Origin: a bacterium
Lineage (GTDB): Bacteria; UBP14; UBA6098; JAFGQG01
Length of the DNA stretch: 6,017 bases
Assembly (NCBI GenBank): GCA_016930435.1
Contig: JAFGGQ010000059.1
Span: 1 to 6,017 of the forward strand
Reading direction: 5' to 3'
Every line of letters starts with the position of its first letter. The stretch's first letter is position 1. The notes under the pieces are model-generated. The model saw only the letters and a list, made by a program, of their open reading frames with translations, searched no databases and was not told where the DNA came from. Shown here piece by piece: positions 1 through 6,017 of this stretch. Made by a program: the position numbers and the translations under genes.

Positions 1-1
1 G

Positions 2-1006
2 GACCTTATAGCTAAAGGTTATACCGATCACATCGAACTGAAATGGGATCCGAATCTCTCGGATACGGATATGGCTGGTTATTACGTTTATCGGGGTATT
101 TGCGGCTGGGATTCAGTCTGCGTGGAATGGGAAGTGATAAGCATCAGTGACAATGAACGCGTAAGGGTATGCACAAAATGGGAAAAGGTAATGTACGATA
201 TGTATTTGATCGGCGTAATCGAAGACCCCGATTCCAATCTCTTTTGGGATTCTGACAGTTCCCTGCCGGCGAACTCGGCAATTTGCTATCGTTACACGGT
301 TAAGTCCTATGATCTGAGCCAGAACCTCAGTGATACCTCCAATACAGTATGCGCAAAATTGAGGGAATCCGAGCCCCCGCCGCCACCGGTGATTGCGGCA
401 TTGAAAGCCCGGGACAGGGCAGTCCAGGTAGAATGGGTTACCCCGCCTATACAGGATCTGTACGGATTCATGGTTGAACGGAGAAAGGTAACCGAAACCT
501 CCTGGGATACCATTAGTCCTAAGCTTAATTTCCCGGAACCGGATTATATCTGCGATTCCATTCCTGCCACCAATATCTGGGCGGAAGACTGTGTGTTCGT
601 ATTCGTGGATACCACAGCAGTTCCTGAAAGCACTTATTTCTACCGGGTAAGAGGCGCTGATTATTTAGGTAACATCGGGGATCCTTCCGCTATTCAGAAA
701 ACCTATACATTCGATTTCTCTCAGCCGGAACAACCTGTTATTAGCTCTGTTACGGAGGTTGCCGGAGCTTGCGCTTTGAAAATTGTATGGAGCCCTGTAT
801 ATATACCGGACTATCTCGGATTTGTAGTTTTCCGCAAATCAGATAATAGCCCTTTCAGGCAGATCAGCGACCTGATACGGGAAAACAGTTTTGTGGATTA
901 TGAAGTTGGGGAAAATATAACCTATACGTATAAGGTACAGTACTTTGGTCCCCAAGGGAACCGTTCGGATCCCTCAGCCCCTGTAACTGGAATCGTTTCG
1001 CCATAA
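2..1006 (+). CDS. Fibronectin type III repeat protein, 3' part only (5' end outside window)
   Basis: The reading frame is open from the left edge, so the ATG at 71 is not the true start: the 23 codons before it (including IELKWDP) complete the first strands of an FN3 domain. The visible 334 residues contain about three FN3-like domains. The first (about 1-121) has the pairs LKWDP/YYVYRG and CYRYTVKSYD but carries an unusual Cys-rich insertion of some 45 residues. A proline-rich linker (EPPPPP, about 124-129) leads to the second (about 130-240; VQVEW, YGFMVERR, YFYRVRGADYLGN). The third (about 246-332) has LKIVWSP, YLGFVVFRKS and YTYKVQYFGPQGN. FN3 domains in bacterial secreted proteins act as spacers or binding modules, so an extracytoplasmic location is likely. 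The protein stops right after the last FN3 domain, with no sorting domain, transmembrane helix or LPXTG-like anchor, so any signal peptide, catalytic domain or anchor must be upstream. Specific function is unknown. It converges on the large minus-strand gene, leaving 60 bp. Confidence 0.9.
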   Translation, partial: DLIAKGYTDHIELKWDPNLSDTDMAGYYVYRGICGWDSVCVEWEVISISDNERVRVCTKWEKVMYDMYLIGVIEDPDSNLFWDSDSSLPANSAICYRYTVKSYDLSQNLSDTSNTVCAKLRESEPPPPPVIAALKARDRAVQVEWVTPPIQDLYGFMVERRKVTETSWDTISPKLNFPEPDYICDSIPATNIWAEDCVFVFVDTTAVPESTYFYRVRGADYLGNIGDPSAIQKTYTFDFSQPEQPVISSVTEVAGACALKIVWSPVYIPDYLGFVVFRKSDNSPFRQISDLIRENSFVDYEVGENITYTYKVQYFGPQGNRSDPSAPVTGIVSP

Positions 1007-1017
1007 TCTCGTATCAA

Positions 1018-1029
1018 TAATCCGGATTA
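1018..1029. repeat. 12-bp perfect palindrome in the convergent gap
   Basis: TAATCCGGATTA is its own reverse complement. It sits 11 bases after the FN3 stop and abuts the candidate terminator hairpin. It has no loop and so would make a poor RNA hairpin; it could be chance or a small protein-binding site. No function is assigned. Confidence 0.3.
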
Positions 1030-1050
1030 AACCGCGTTATGCAGGTTTTT
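1029..1050 (+). terminator. Candidate intrinsic terminator of the FN3 gene
   Basis: AAACC (1029-1033) pairs with GGTTT (1044-1048). The stem can extend inward through GC/GC and a G-T pair around a TTA loop, with A1043 bulged, and is followed directly by a T-run (1046-1050). It lies 22 bases after the FN3 stop codon, in the only gap between the two convergent genes. On the minus strand the same hairpin is followed only by TTT, so it would be weaker for the large gene. The stem is short and imperfect; no folding energy was calculated. Confidence 0.4.
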
Positions 1051-1066
1051 GAAATGGTTACTTTTT

Positions 1067-4000
1067 CTATTTTAGGTAAATTATTTTATGGGATTGCTGG
1101 TACGGGCCAATATTCAGTTTTACAAAGTAAAGTCCCGAGAGCAGGTCTTCCGGTTCCCAAACGATCTCCTGAGTAATTCCTGAAGCTTCCCCTGATTTTC
1201 TCATATAGTCTAATCCCGCCAGCAATTCCGTAGTCAAATCCTCGACGACCTTCCCCTTGATATCATAGATAACCAGTCTGATATCGTTGAATTCATTGGT
1301 GAACCTATGAGCAAGGTAAACCGGGATGCGTGTTACTGAATTAAAGGGATTGGGGTAACTGGTGTCCATGCAGAAGCCAGCTGGTGTAGTATGACCTTCG
1401 TCAATCCCAGTTTCGGAAACCAAGAAACTCCAGCATTCTATCAACCAATTGGGTTCGCAATAATCGGTCATATCCGAAACTTCCAGGCAAACCTGTACGG
1501 TATCATCAGCATGGAGTTCGATCCCCGACCCGGGAATAGGAAGTGATAATATACTACCATCAATGGTCAGTGGCCCCAGTCCCCAATAGAACGTGTCTTC
1601 ATCAACGGAAACCATAATTGAGAGAATATCCACACTACCCTCGGTTAATTCGGGGATCTCCATCCAGATCCCTGCAAGGGTGCTGTCAACGAGATCACTG
1701 GGTCCGGGATAATAAGCAGCCAGATAGGGAGGTGTATGATCGACCATAAACGACCAGCAGATAGGGTGTTCAAGTGGATTACCGAGTAGGTCGTTAACTT
1801 CAAGAAGGCAGACCTCCACTTCCCCTTCATAATCCGGGCTGTGGGCGGTGAAGTAAAGGGTATCCGAAGAGAATGTCATCTCCGGTGAACCGATAAAAAA
1901 AGTATCTTCCTGGACCTCCAGAAGGATAGTGGTGGGATCGATCCCATCCTCATCCTCGATAAGCATTATTATTAGGAGATCTTCACAAGCATAAACGAGC
2001 CTTGATAATGGTTGGAGTATAGTAGCTACCGGTCCCCAGGTTGGGAAATACATCGTTGTACAAAGATAAGTTACATTTGGTTCGCAATAATAGGGGTAAT
2101 CTGCCGCCCGTGCGCAGAGTTCGAATGAATCGAAGGGCGTAGGGAATAACCAGAAATCAAAGACCAGTATGGAGTCATCAAGCCAGTCCACACGGGGATC
2201 ATCAAGACCATACCAGTCACCATCGACGAAGAACCCCAGATAGGAGCTGTCAATGCCGCTCATTTCATCATTGACGTAGAAACAGATGGGTATCATTTCA
2301 GGGATATGAGGGCCGCATTCGATCTGACGGATGACAGGGGGGGTGAAATCTGTGTAAAATTCCCAGCATAATGGCGTGCCTTCAATATGTATTCCATATA
2401 TATCAGCCAGGTCAAGCAGGCAGATCCCGATGGTATCCCCATCGGCCCAGGGAGTATCAGGAAGTGGGTTGTAATAGAGAATATTTTCTGAAAGAAGCAG
2501 TGCGGGATCGGCAGTGTTGTAAGAAACCCCATTAACCGATAACTCAATTGAGGCATCATCTACCGGTGATTCGCTATTCAGAATGATATAGAATATTTGG
2601 GAATCGCTGCAAAAGTAGGAATGGTCTTCGATGCTGATCGTTGAGATTGTGGGAGGTATTGATGCAGCGATAGTGAAGTACCAGCATGAGTCACTGTAGT
2701 GTGGTTCGCAATAGTCCGGGTCATCCTGGGCATGAACGCAGACGTTGATAGTATCCCCGTGCAGCCAGGGGATTTCAGCAAAGGCTGGGTCAAAGCAGAG
2801 CAGGTCTCCGGTGAATGTAAGGGCTTCATCGCTCAGATAATAAAATATTCCATTTACGGTCATGGAGACAGAAGAGTTATCCAGTCCTGCAACAGGATCA
2901 TATATCCTCACCGATATAATTGTATCCGGGCTATTTGCTATTGCAAAGGGTTCAGGTATAATATCCAGGAACAGGGGAAGGGAGAAGTCCATATAGAATT
3001 CCCAGGAGATAGGTTCTTCCAGACTGTTTCCAAGGCTGTCCTCCACGGCGATGAGGGCAACGTAAACGGTCTCGGCATCGATAAAGAAGGGATCCGGGTA
3101 AAAGGTCAGAGCAGGGGGAAAGAAGGTTAAATTAGGTGAGGGAATGGTGTACGTATCAGCGGAGCCTCTTCTCCCCACCCAGAGTTCAATAGAGGAAGGA
3201 TCGATCCCTGCGGGACTATATATCTCTAACTCGATATCCTGTTCTTCGCAGCCGGAGACGGTGCCCGGCATGGGCGCTTCAATGGTCACTTCAATATCAG
3301 ATGTTCCTATTAAAAAATACCAGCAGTACTCAGTTTCATTTGCCTCGCAATAGTCCGGATCATCCGCGGCACGAATACAGATTCTGACTGTATCACCGTG
3401 AGAATAGGAACATGTTAGACAACCCAGGTCAAGTTCTACCACTGAACCATCCCAACTCACACAAGGGTGCGATATATCATAACCCCCGCAGTCAATACTG
3501 ATATAAAGTGAATCGGGATTTACTCCTGAAAGCGTATCCGTAATAACTGCAGATATAACCGGATCAGTCACATAGACAGTTGTTTCGGGGGGAGGATAGA
3601 TATGTGATATCGTAGGAGGGGAGAGATCGATAATAAAATCCCAACAGAGGCTGCTATCCAGGGGATTACCCAGAAAGTCATCAGCGGAATACAAGCATAC
3701 GTTAATATCAGAACCATCGGACCATGTATCCACAGGATCGAAATATAGGGTATCATCTTCCAGGTATAGTTCTGAATCAGCCAAGGTATAACTGAACTCC
3801 GCAACCATAAGCTCAATTGAAGCAGGATCGATTCCATCTTCGTCCCAGAGGTAAATTAAAATGGATTGGTACTCACAAGCGCTGAAGGCTCTGTGAAAGG
3901 GATGTAATATTTCTGCTATGGGCCCGGAGTTAGTGATGGAATCCCGTTTGAAGTACCAGCAAAAAACGGCATTATTGTTTTCACAGTAATCTGTTGTATC

Positions 4001-5698
4001 ACCCGCAGTGACACAGATCTCAACGGAATCACCAATGCTCAGGTCAACAAGAAGACACGCAAAGTCGAGGGTCAGGGTGGTGTCGTTCCAGGTTACACAT
4101 GGGTGAGTAGGGTCATAGGATATTCCATTGTACCGGACATTCAGGGAGTAGAAATTAACGGGAGCCAGGGCATCTGAGATCATCACCGAGACCATGGGGG
4201 ATGAAACCGGGGTGGTGCTGCCCCCAACAGGCTGTTCGTTGGAGAAAACGGGGGCGAGGAAATCCGTAATAAATTCCCAGCATATTTCTCCGCCTAATGG
4301 ATGCCCCATCAGGTCTTCGACATTTAACAAACATACTTCGACTGTATCCCCATGACTCCATACCCCGATGGGGTTATAATAAAGGGTATCATGGCTAAAG
4401 GAAAGCTGTGGATCTGATAGAGAATATGCCCTACCCTCCACTTCCAGTTCGATAGTAGAGGTATTTATCCCGTCAACATCATCGATGTATAAAATGATTT
4501 GCTGGTCGATGCAGGAGCTGAAGGTATAAGGGAGCGGTTCTATGATACGTACAGAAGGCCCTTCATACCCTGCAGTAGCAAGGATCATGGCATAAATATC
4601 GGAATCCAGCCCGTTTCTCCAGTCTCCCCAGGTTGCGCAATAATTTCGGCCGTTCCAGGCTAATTTTACCTCTTCCTGAGTATAGGATGAATCATTTATA
4701 ATAAAAGGGGTTTCGATAATGCTGCCGGACATATCGTGGGGCTGTCCGAAGATATCGGAATACAGTCCACTCCTTCCGTCTTGCCAGGCGGATAAGAATC
4801 CATAATTATCGCTGCAAGCGTCGGGTTTTTGCTGGTTGTTCCGTTCTGAGTTGATTACAAAGCTGGACCCGATGGGGGAACCGTTAATCCCTAACATTTG
4901 ACCATATACATCGGACCAGGTTGTCGGGGAGTAGGTATCATAAACTAATAAGAAATATAATCCATTCCAGGCCAGGGACGGGCAAGAAATAACCGCGGAA
5001 GCTTCAAGGATGGGAAATGTTGAACCTATTGGATTTCCGGTTGATCTTGCCAACTGCCCATGAAAATAGAAGCGGTCTGCTGCGGTTTCCCAGACCACCA
5101 GGTAGTTCTCGCCATTCCAGGCTAAATCAGGATTCGTGGAAACAAAGAACGCGGGTGAATACTCATTGATAACCAAACTTGGGGTGCCATCGCTGTATAT
5201 TAAAGAGCCTTCTATAACATTGGATTCTTGGTTTTCCCAGACTAAAAGGAAATCGCGGCCATCAGAAGCGATAGCGAGGTTATCGAAAGGAACGCTGATA
5301 TCTGTCAATGTTCTGATAGGGTATAAGGAATCTTCCCGTGGGCAATAGTAGCGCCCCTTTAGTTGATTTGCAGCCCCTACGGCCTCGTCAATCCAGGCAA
5401 TAAAGTAACCTTCGCTGTTTCCTCCCACTACCGGTCCGCGCTGATTACCTGGCAATGTACATACCGCGAAACCAGCTCCGGGCGCAGTCCCATCGGGATA
5501 GATCAATTGACCAAAGATATTGAGGTTGCTTTCGCCCACACGATGATCCTGCCAGACTATAAAGAATGTGGAGTCACTGGATGCGATATTGGGAAAATAC
5601 TGGTTTCCTGTCGCGATGCTGACAGGGATTTCCTGTGCTACCAGAAAGCTGGAAATTATCAGGATAATTGTCGCAGTATAGAAAACAAGCCGGTTCAT
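1067..5698 (-). CDS. Giant secreted protein: seven-repeat propeller, ten Ig-like domains (A-B)x5, T9SS type A-like sorting domain
   Basis: This complete 1543-residue protein has a signal peptide at 1-21 (MNR, a hydrophobic core, likely cleavage after LVA-21). Residues about 35-380 form seven repeats of about 51 residues with an F/YxxxW core, as expected of a beta-propeller. Residues 384-1427 form ten Ig-like domains of alternating types A and B. Residues 1442-1543 match the T9SS type A sorting domain (YPNPFN at 1448-1453, VIYDIKGKVV, W1514, SGLYFVKL). In the known T9SS pathway such a tail directs export across the outer membrane, where it is removed and the cargo is anchored or released; here that is inferred by similarity. 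No catalytic motif was recognised, so an adhesin, surface fibre or binding protein is the best guess. The ATG at 5698 is favoured because the signal peptide begins there and AGAGGGG lies five bases upstream. Strongly acidic, with only ten lysines overall. It appears monocistronic in this window. Structure calls are firm; biological role is not. Confidence 0.93.
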   Translation of the reverse strand: MNRLVFYTATIILIISSFLVAQEIPVSIATGNQYFPNIASSDSTFFIVWQDHRVGESNLNIFGQLIYPDGTAPGAGFAVCTLPGNQRGPVVGGNSEGYFIAWIDEAVGAANQLKGRYYCPREDSLYPIRTLTDISVPFDNLAIASDGRDFLLVWENQESNVIEGSLIYSDGTPSLVINEYSPAFFVSTNPDLAWNGENYLVVWETAADRFYFHGQLARSTGNPIGSTFPILEASAVISCPSLAWNGLYFLLVYDTYSPTTWSDVYGQMLGINGSPIGSSFVINSERNNQQKPDACSDNYGFLSAWQDGRSGLYSDIFGQPHDMSGSIIETPFIINDSSYTQEEVKLAWNGRNYCATWGDWRNGLDSDIYAMILATAGYEGPSVRIIEPLPYTFSSCIDQQIILYIDDVDGINTSTIELEVEGRAYSLSDPQLSFSHDTLYYNPIGVWSHGDTVEVCLLNVEDLMGHPLGGEICWEFITDFLAPVFSNEQPVGGSTTPVSSPMVSVMISDALAPVNFYSLNVRYNGISYDPTHPCVTWNDTTLTLDFACLLVDLSIGDSVEICVTAGDTTDYCENNNAVFCWYFKRDSITNSGPIAEILHPFHRAFSACEYQSILIYLWDEDGIDPASIELMVAEFSYTLADSELYLEDDTLYFDPVDTWSDGSDINVCLYSADDFLGNPLDSSLCWDFIIDLSPPTISHIYPPPETTVYVTDPVISAVITDTLSGVNPDSLYISIDCGGYDISHPCVSWDGSVVELDLGCLTCSYSHGDTVRICIRAADDPDYCEANETEYCWYFLIGTSDIEVTIEAPMPGTVSGCEEQDIELEIYSPAGIDPSSIELWVGRRGSADTYTIPSPNLTFFPPALTFYPDPFFIDAETVYVALIAVEDSLGNSLEEPISWEFYMDFSLPLFLDIIPEPFAIANSPDTIISVRIYDPVAGLDNSSVSMTVNGIFYYLSDEALTFTGDLLCFDPAFAEIPWLHGDTINVCVHAQDDPDYCEPHYSDSCWYFTIAASIPPTISTISIEDHSYFCSDSQIFYIILNSESPVDDASIELSVNGVSYNTADPALLLSENILYYNPLPDTPWADGDTIGICLLDLADIYGIHIEGTPLCWEFYTDFTPPVIRQIECGPHIPEMIPICFYVNDEMSGIDSSYLGFFVDGDWYGLDDPRVDWLDDSILVFDFWLFPTPFDSFELCARAADYPYYCEPNVTYLCTTMYFPTWGPVATILQPLSRLVYACEDLLIIMLIEDEDGIDPTTILLEVQEDTFFIGSPEMTFSSDTLYFTAHSPDYEGEVEVCLLEVNDLLGNPLEHPICWSFMVDHTPPYLAAYYPGPSDLVDSTLAGIWMEIPELTEGSVDILSIMVSVDEDTFYWGLGPLTIDGSILSLPIPGSGIELHADDTVQVCLEVSDMTDYCEPNWLIECWSFLVSETGIDEGHTTPAGFCMDTSYPNPFNSVTRIPVYLAHRFTNEFNDIRLVIYDIKGKVVEDLTTELLAGLDYMRKSGEASGITQEIVWEPEDLLSGLYFVKLNIGPYQQSHKIIYLK
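1070..1375 (-). other. T9SS type A-like C-terminal sorting domain (residues 1442-1543)
   Basis: It has the family signature: SYPNPFNS (1447-1454), a strand ending RLVIYDIKGKVVEDL (1474-1488), W1514 in the usual 'W.g.d..SG.Y' position, SGLYFVKL (1521-1528), and a final strand that runs to within a residue or two of the stop (HKIIYLK). The loop between VVEDL and the Trp is somewhat long. It holds six of the protein's ten lysines, in contrast to the array before it. In known T9SS cargo this domain is recognised by the outer-membrane machinery and usually cleaved. No T9SS component gene is in the window. Confidence 0.88.
1418..4549 (-). repeat. Ten Ig-like domains in five alternating A-B pairs (residues 384-1427)
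   Basis: Approximate units by residue: A1 384-483, B1 484-590, A2 591-695, B2 696-800, A3 801-907, B3 908-1013, A4 1014-1121, B4 1122-1220, A5 1221-1325, B5 1326-1427. Type A starts with an early Cys (as in SAC), then DxDGIDPxSIEL, DTLYxxP, W.dGDtvxVCL, DxxGNPLxxxxCWeF and TDFxPP. Type B has a Ser/Leu-rich strand, hGDtVxICvxA.D, DYCExN and CWyF. Both share 'GDTVxxC...CWxF', so they are probably paralogous versions of one domain. The closing Trp recurs in A at 474, 686, 899, 1112 and 1315, and in B at 581, 793, 1006 and 1423 (B4 has Cys-Thr at 1213-1214). Copies have diverged at DNA level, so the duplications are old. The overall look is that of bacterial Ig-like or cadherin-like stalk domains; I cannot name the exact family. 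Confidence 0.85.
4559..5596 (-). repeat. Seven propeller-like repeats of about 51 residues (residues 35-380)
   Basis: Each unit follows the pattern 'LAWNG.NYLVVWE....DIYGQ....G.PIG..F.I'. The core aromatic falls at W49, W102, W154, W203, Y253, W305 and W357, spaced 53, 52, 49, 50, 52 and 52 residues apart. The best examples are units 4 (PDLAWNGENYLVVWE), 5 (PSLAWNGLYFLLVYD) and 7 (KLAWNGRNYCATWGD). Seven units of this length and a four-strand-like hydrophobic pattern suit one seven-bladed beta-propeller. Repeats of this style are common in bacterial secreted proteins. The ligand, if any, is unknown. Confidence 0.75.
5636..5698 (-). other. Signal peptide of the large secreted protein
   Basis: Residues 1-21 comprise a short positive start (Met-Asn-Arg), a hydrophobic core rich in Ile/Leu/Val, and a likely signal peptidase I site after Leu-Val-Ala (A21). 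There is no lipobox cysteine near the cleavage site, so it is not a lipoprotein. Sec export to the periplasm is expected, which is a prerequisite for T9SS cargo. Confidence 0.85.
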
Positions 5699-5703
5699 TT
5701 CAG

Positions 5704-5710
5704 CCCCTCT
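5704..5710 (-). promoter_or_regulatory. Ribosome binding site of the large secreted protein gene
   Basis: On the minus strand AGAGGGG is followed by the five bases CTGAA and then ATG. This is a purine-rich Shine-Dalgarno-like site at normal spacing. It agrees with the signal peptide in fixing the start at 5698. Confidence 0.65.
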
Positions 5711-5838
5711 TTTAAGGATTAATTTTGTGCCTTCTAATCTAAATGATAGAGATAATTATGCAATAAAAATTAGGATCATGTACAAATTAGCTGCAAAAAT
5801 AAAGTACTAAGGATAGTATTTCAAGTGAATTAGACAAA

Positions 5839-5870
5839 TGGATGACTGGATAATTGGATGACTGGAAAAA
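5839..5870. repeat. Four imperfect tandem 8-bp repeats (TGGATGAC type)
   Basis: The units are TGGATGAC (5839-5846), TGGATAAT (5847-5854), TGGATGAC (5855-5862) and TGGAAAAA (5863-5870). All start with TGGA, and units 1 and 3 are identical, giving a 12-bp direct repeat (TGGATGACTGGA) at 16-bp spacing. It lies about 140 bp upstream of the large gene, outside any gene. It may be a decayed simple repeat or a binding site phased at 16 bp. Confidence 0.6.
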
Positions 5871-5971
5871 CGACACTAAAATCTTGTAAAAACCTTGATC
5901 AATAAAAATAGATATCATGATTACTGAATAAAGTCTATAATAAATATGTAGGTTGATGTTATGGAAATAAG

Positions 5972-6017
5972 ATGAATGATAAACTCACTAAATTTTACAA
6001 GAACAATCATCACTCAA
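5972..6017 (+). CDS. Possible first 15 codons of a gene running off the right edge
   Basis: An ATG at 5972 opens a frame (MNDKLTKFYKNNHHS) that is not closed before the window ends. A perfect TATAAT lies 30 bases upstream (5936-5941), which would place a transcript start close to 5948. There is no strong Shine-Dalgarno site just before the ATG (only GGAAATAAG). Fifteen open codons in AT-rich DNA is weak evidence, so this may be chance. If real, the gene would be divergent from the large secreted protein. Confidence 0.2.
   Translation, partial: MNDKLTKFYKNNHHS

Larger units (their letters stand above)
5699..6017. other. AT-rich intergenic region upstream of the large gene
   Basis: These 319 bases contain no convincing complete gene on either strand and no recognisable tRNA, rRNA, riboswitch or insertion-sequence end. 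The identifiable parts are the ribosome binding site at 5704-5710 and the 8-bp repeats at 5839-5870. On the minus strand a weak sigma-70-like pair, TTGCAT (5758-5763) and TAGATT (5736-5741) with a 16-base spacer, could drive the large gene but matches consensus poorly. On the plus strand a perfect TATAAT (5936-5941) lacks a good -35 at normal distance. Confidence 0.6.

Noticed and set aside
71-73. ATG at 71 as the start of the FN3 protein
   Set aside because: The frame is open to the left edge and the preceding codons encode FN3 strands continuous with the domain, so the true start is outside the window.
2699-3130. 143-codon plus-strand open frame opposite the large gene
   Set aside because: It lies wholly antisense to well-conserved A/B repeat modules, whose protein pattern is clearly the real one. 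Its translation shows no domain pattern and no ribosome binding site was evident.
2978-3298. Module A3 as a frameshifted or pseudogenised domain
   Set aside because: The reading frame is intact and most of the domain aligns well (GIDPSSIEL, VEDSLGN, SWEF). The differences are substitutions and a short insertion, so it is a diverged module, not a broken one.
1450-4000. CRISPR-like or mobile repeats suggested by recurring TTCGCAATA near 1454, 2081, 2705 and, degenerate, 3344 and 3980
   Set aside because: The spacing of 624-639 bp matches the 208-213-residue protein period, and the bases are the reverse complement of the DYCEPN codons. This is coding repetition, not an array of separate elements.
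5363-5722. 119-codon plus-strand open frame across the start of the large gene
   Set aside because: It is antisense to the signal peptide and first propeller repeats, and its translation has no recognisable motif. It is a shadow frame.
5736-5763. Sigma-70-like promoter TTGCAT-16-TAGATT for the large gene
   Set aside because: The matches are only about 3/6 and 4/6 in AT-rich DNA, and FCB-group promoters often follow other consensus sequences. Too weak to list as a feature.

Overview
The window looks like part of a chromosome from an uncultured bacterium of the Fibrobacteres-Chlorobi-Bacteroidetes (FCB) side of the tree, for example one of the candidate phyla around WOR-3, Cloacimonadota or Zixibacteria. 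The main evidence is a C-terminal type IX secretion (T9SS) type A-like sorting domain with the hallmark YPNPFN motif, on a very large secreted repeat protein beside a fibronectin type III (FN3) protein. Coding DNA is of moderate GC and the right-hand intergenic stretch is AT-rich. The exact phylum cannot be read from this sequence.

Layout. Positions 2-1006 (+) hold the 3' end of an FN3-repeat protein whose start lies outside the window. A 60-bp convergent gap (1007-1066) carries a hairpin with a T-run. Positions 1067-5698 (-) hold one complete 1543-residue gene filling most of the window: signal peptide, seven propeller-like repeats of about 51 residues, ten Ig-like domains of about 105 residues in strictly alternating types A and B (five A-B pairs, period about 210 residues), then the sorting domain. 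Positions 5699-6017 are AT-rich and lack a clear gene; they contain the ribosome binding site of the large gene, a run of four imperfect 8-bp repeats, and at the extreme right a possible first few codons of a + strand gene.

The two genes are convergent, so they are not an operon, but both encode proteins expected outside the cytoplasm. My inference for the large protein is a cell-surface or released fibre: a propeller head carried on a ten-domain stalk and exported through a T9SS-like route. The most notable features are the A/B alternation, cysteine pairs gained or lost together (predicting specific disulfides), and a stalk of about 1044 residues with a single lysine.
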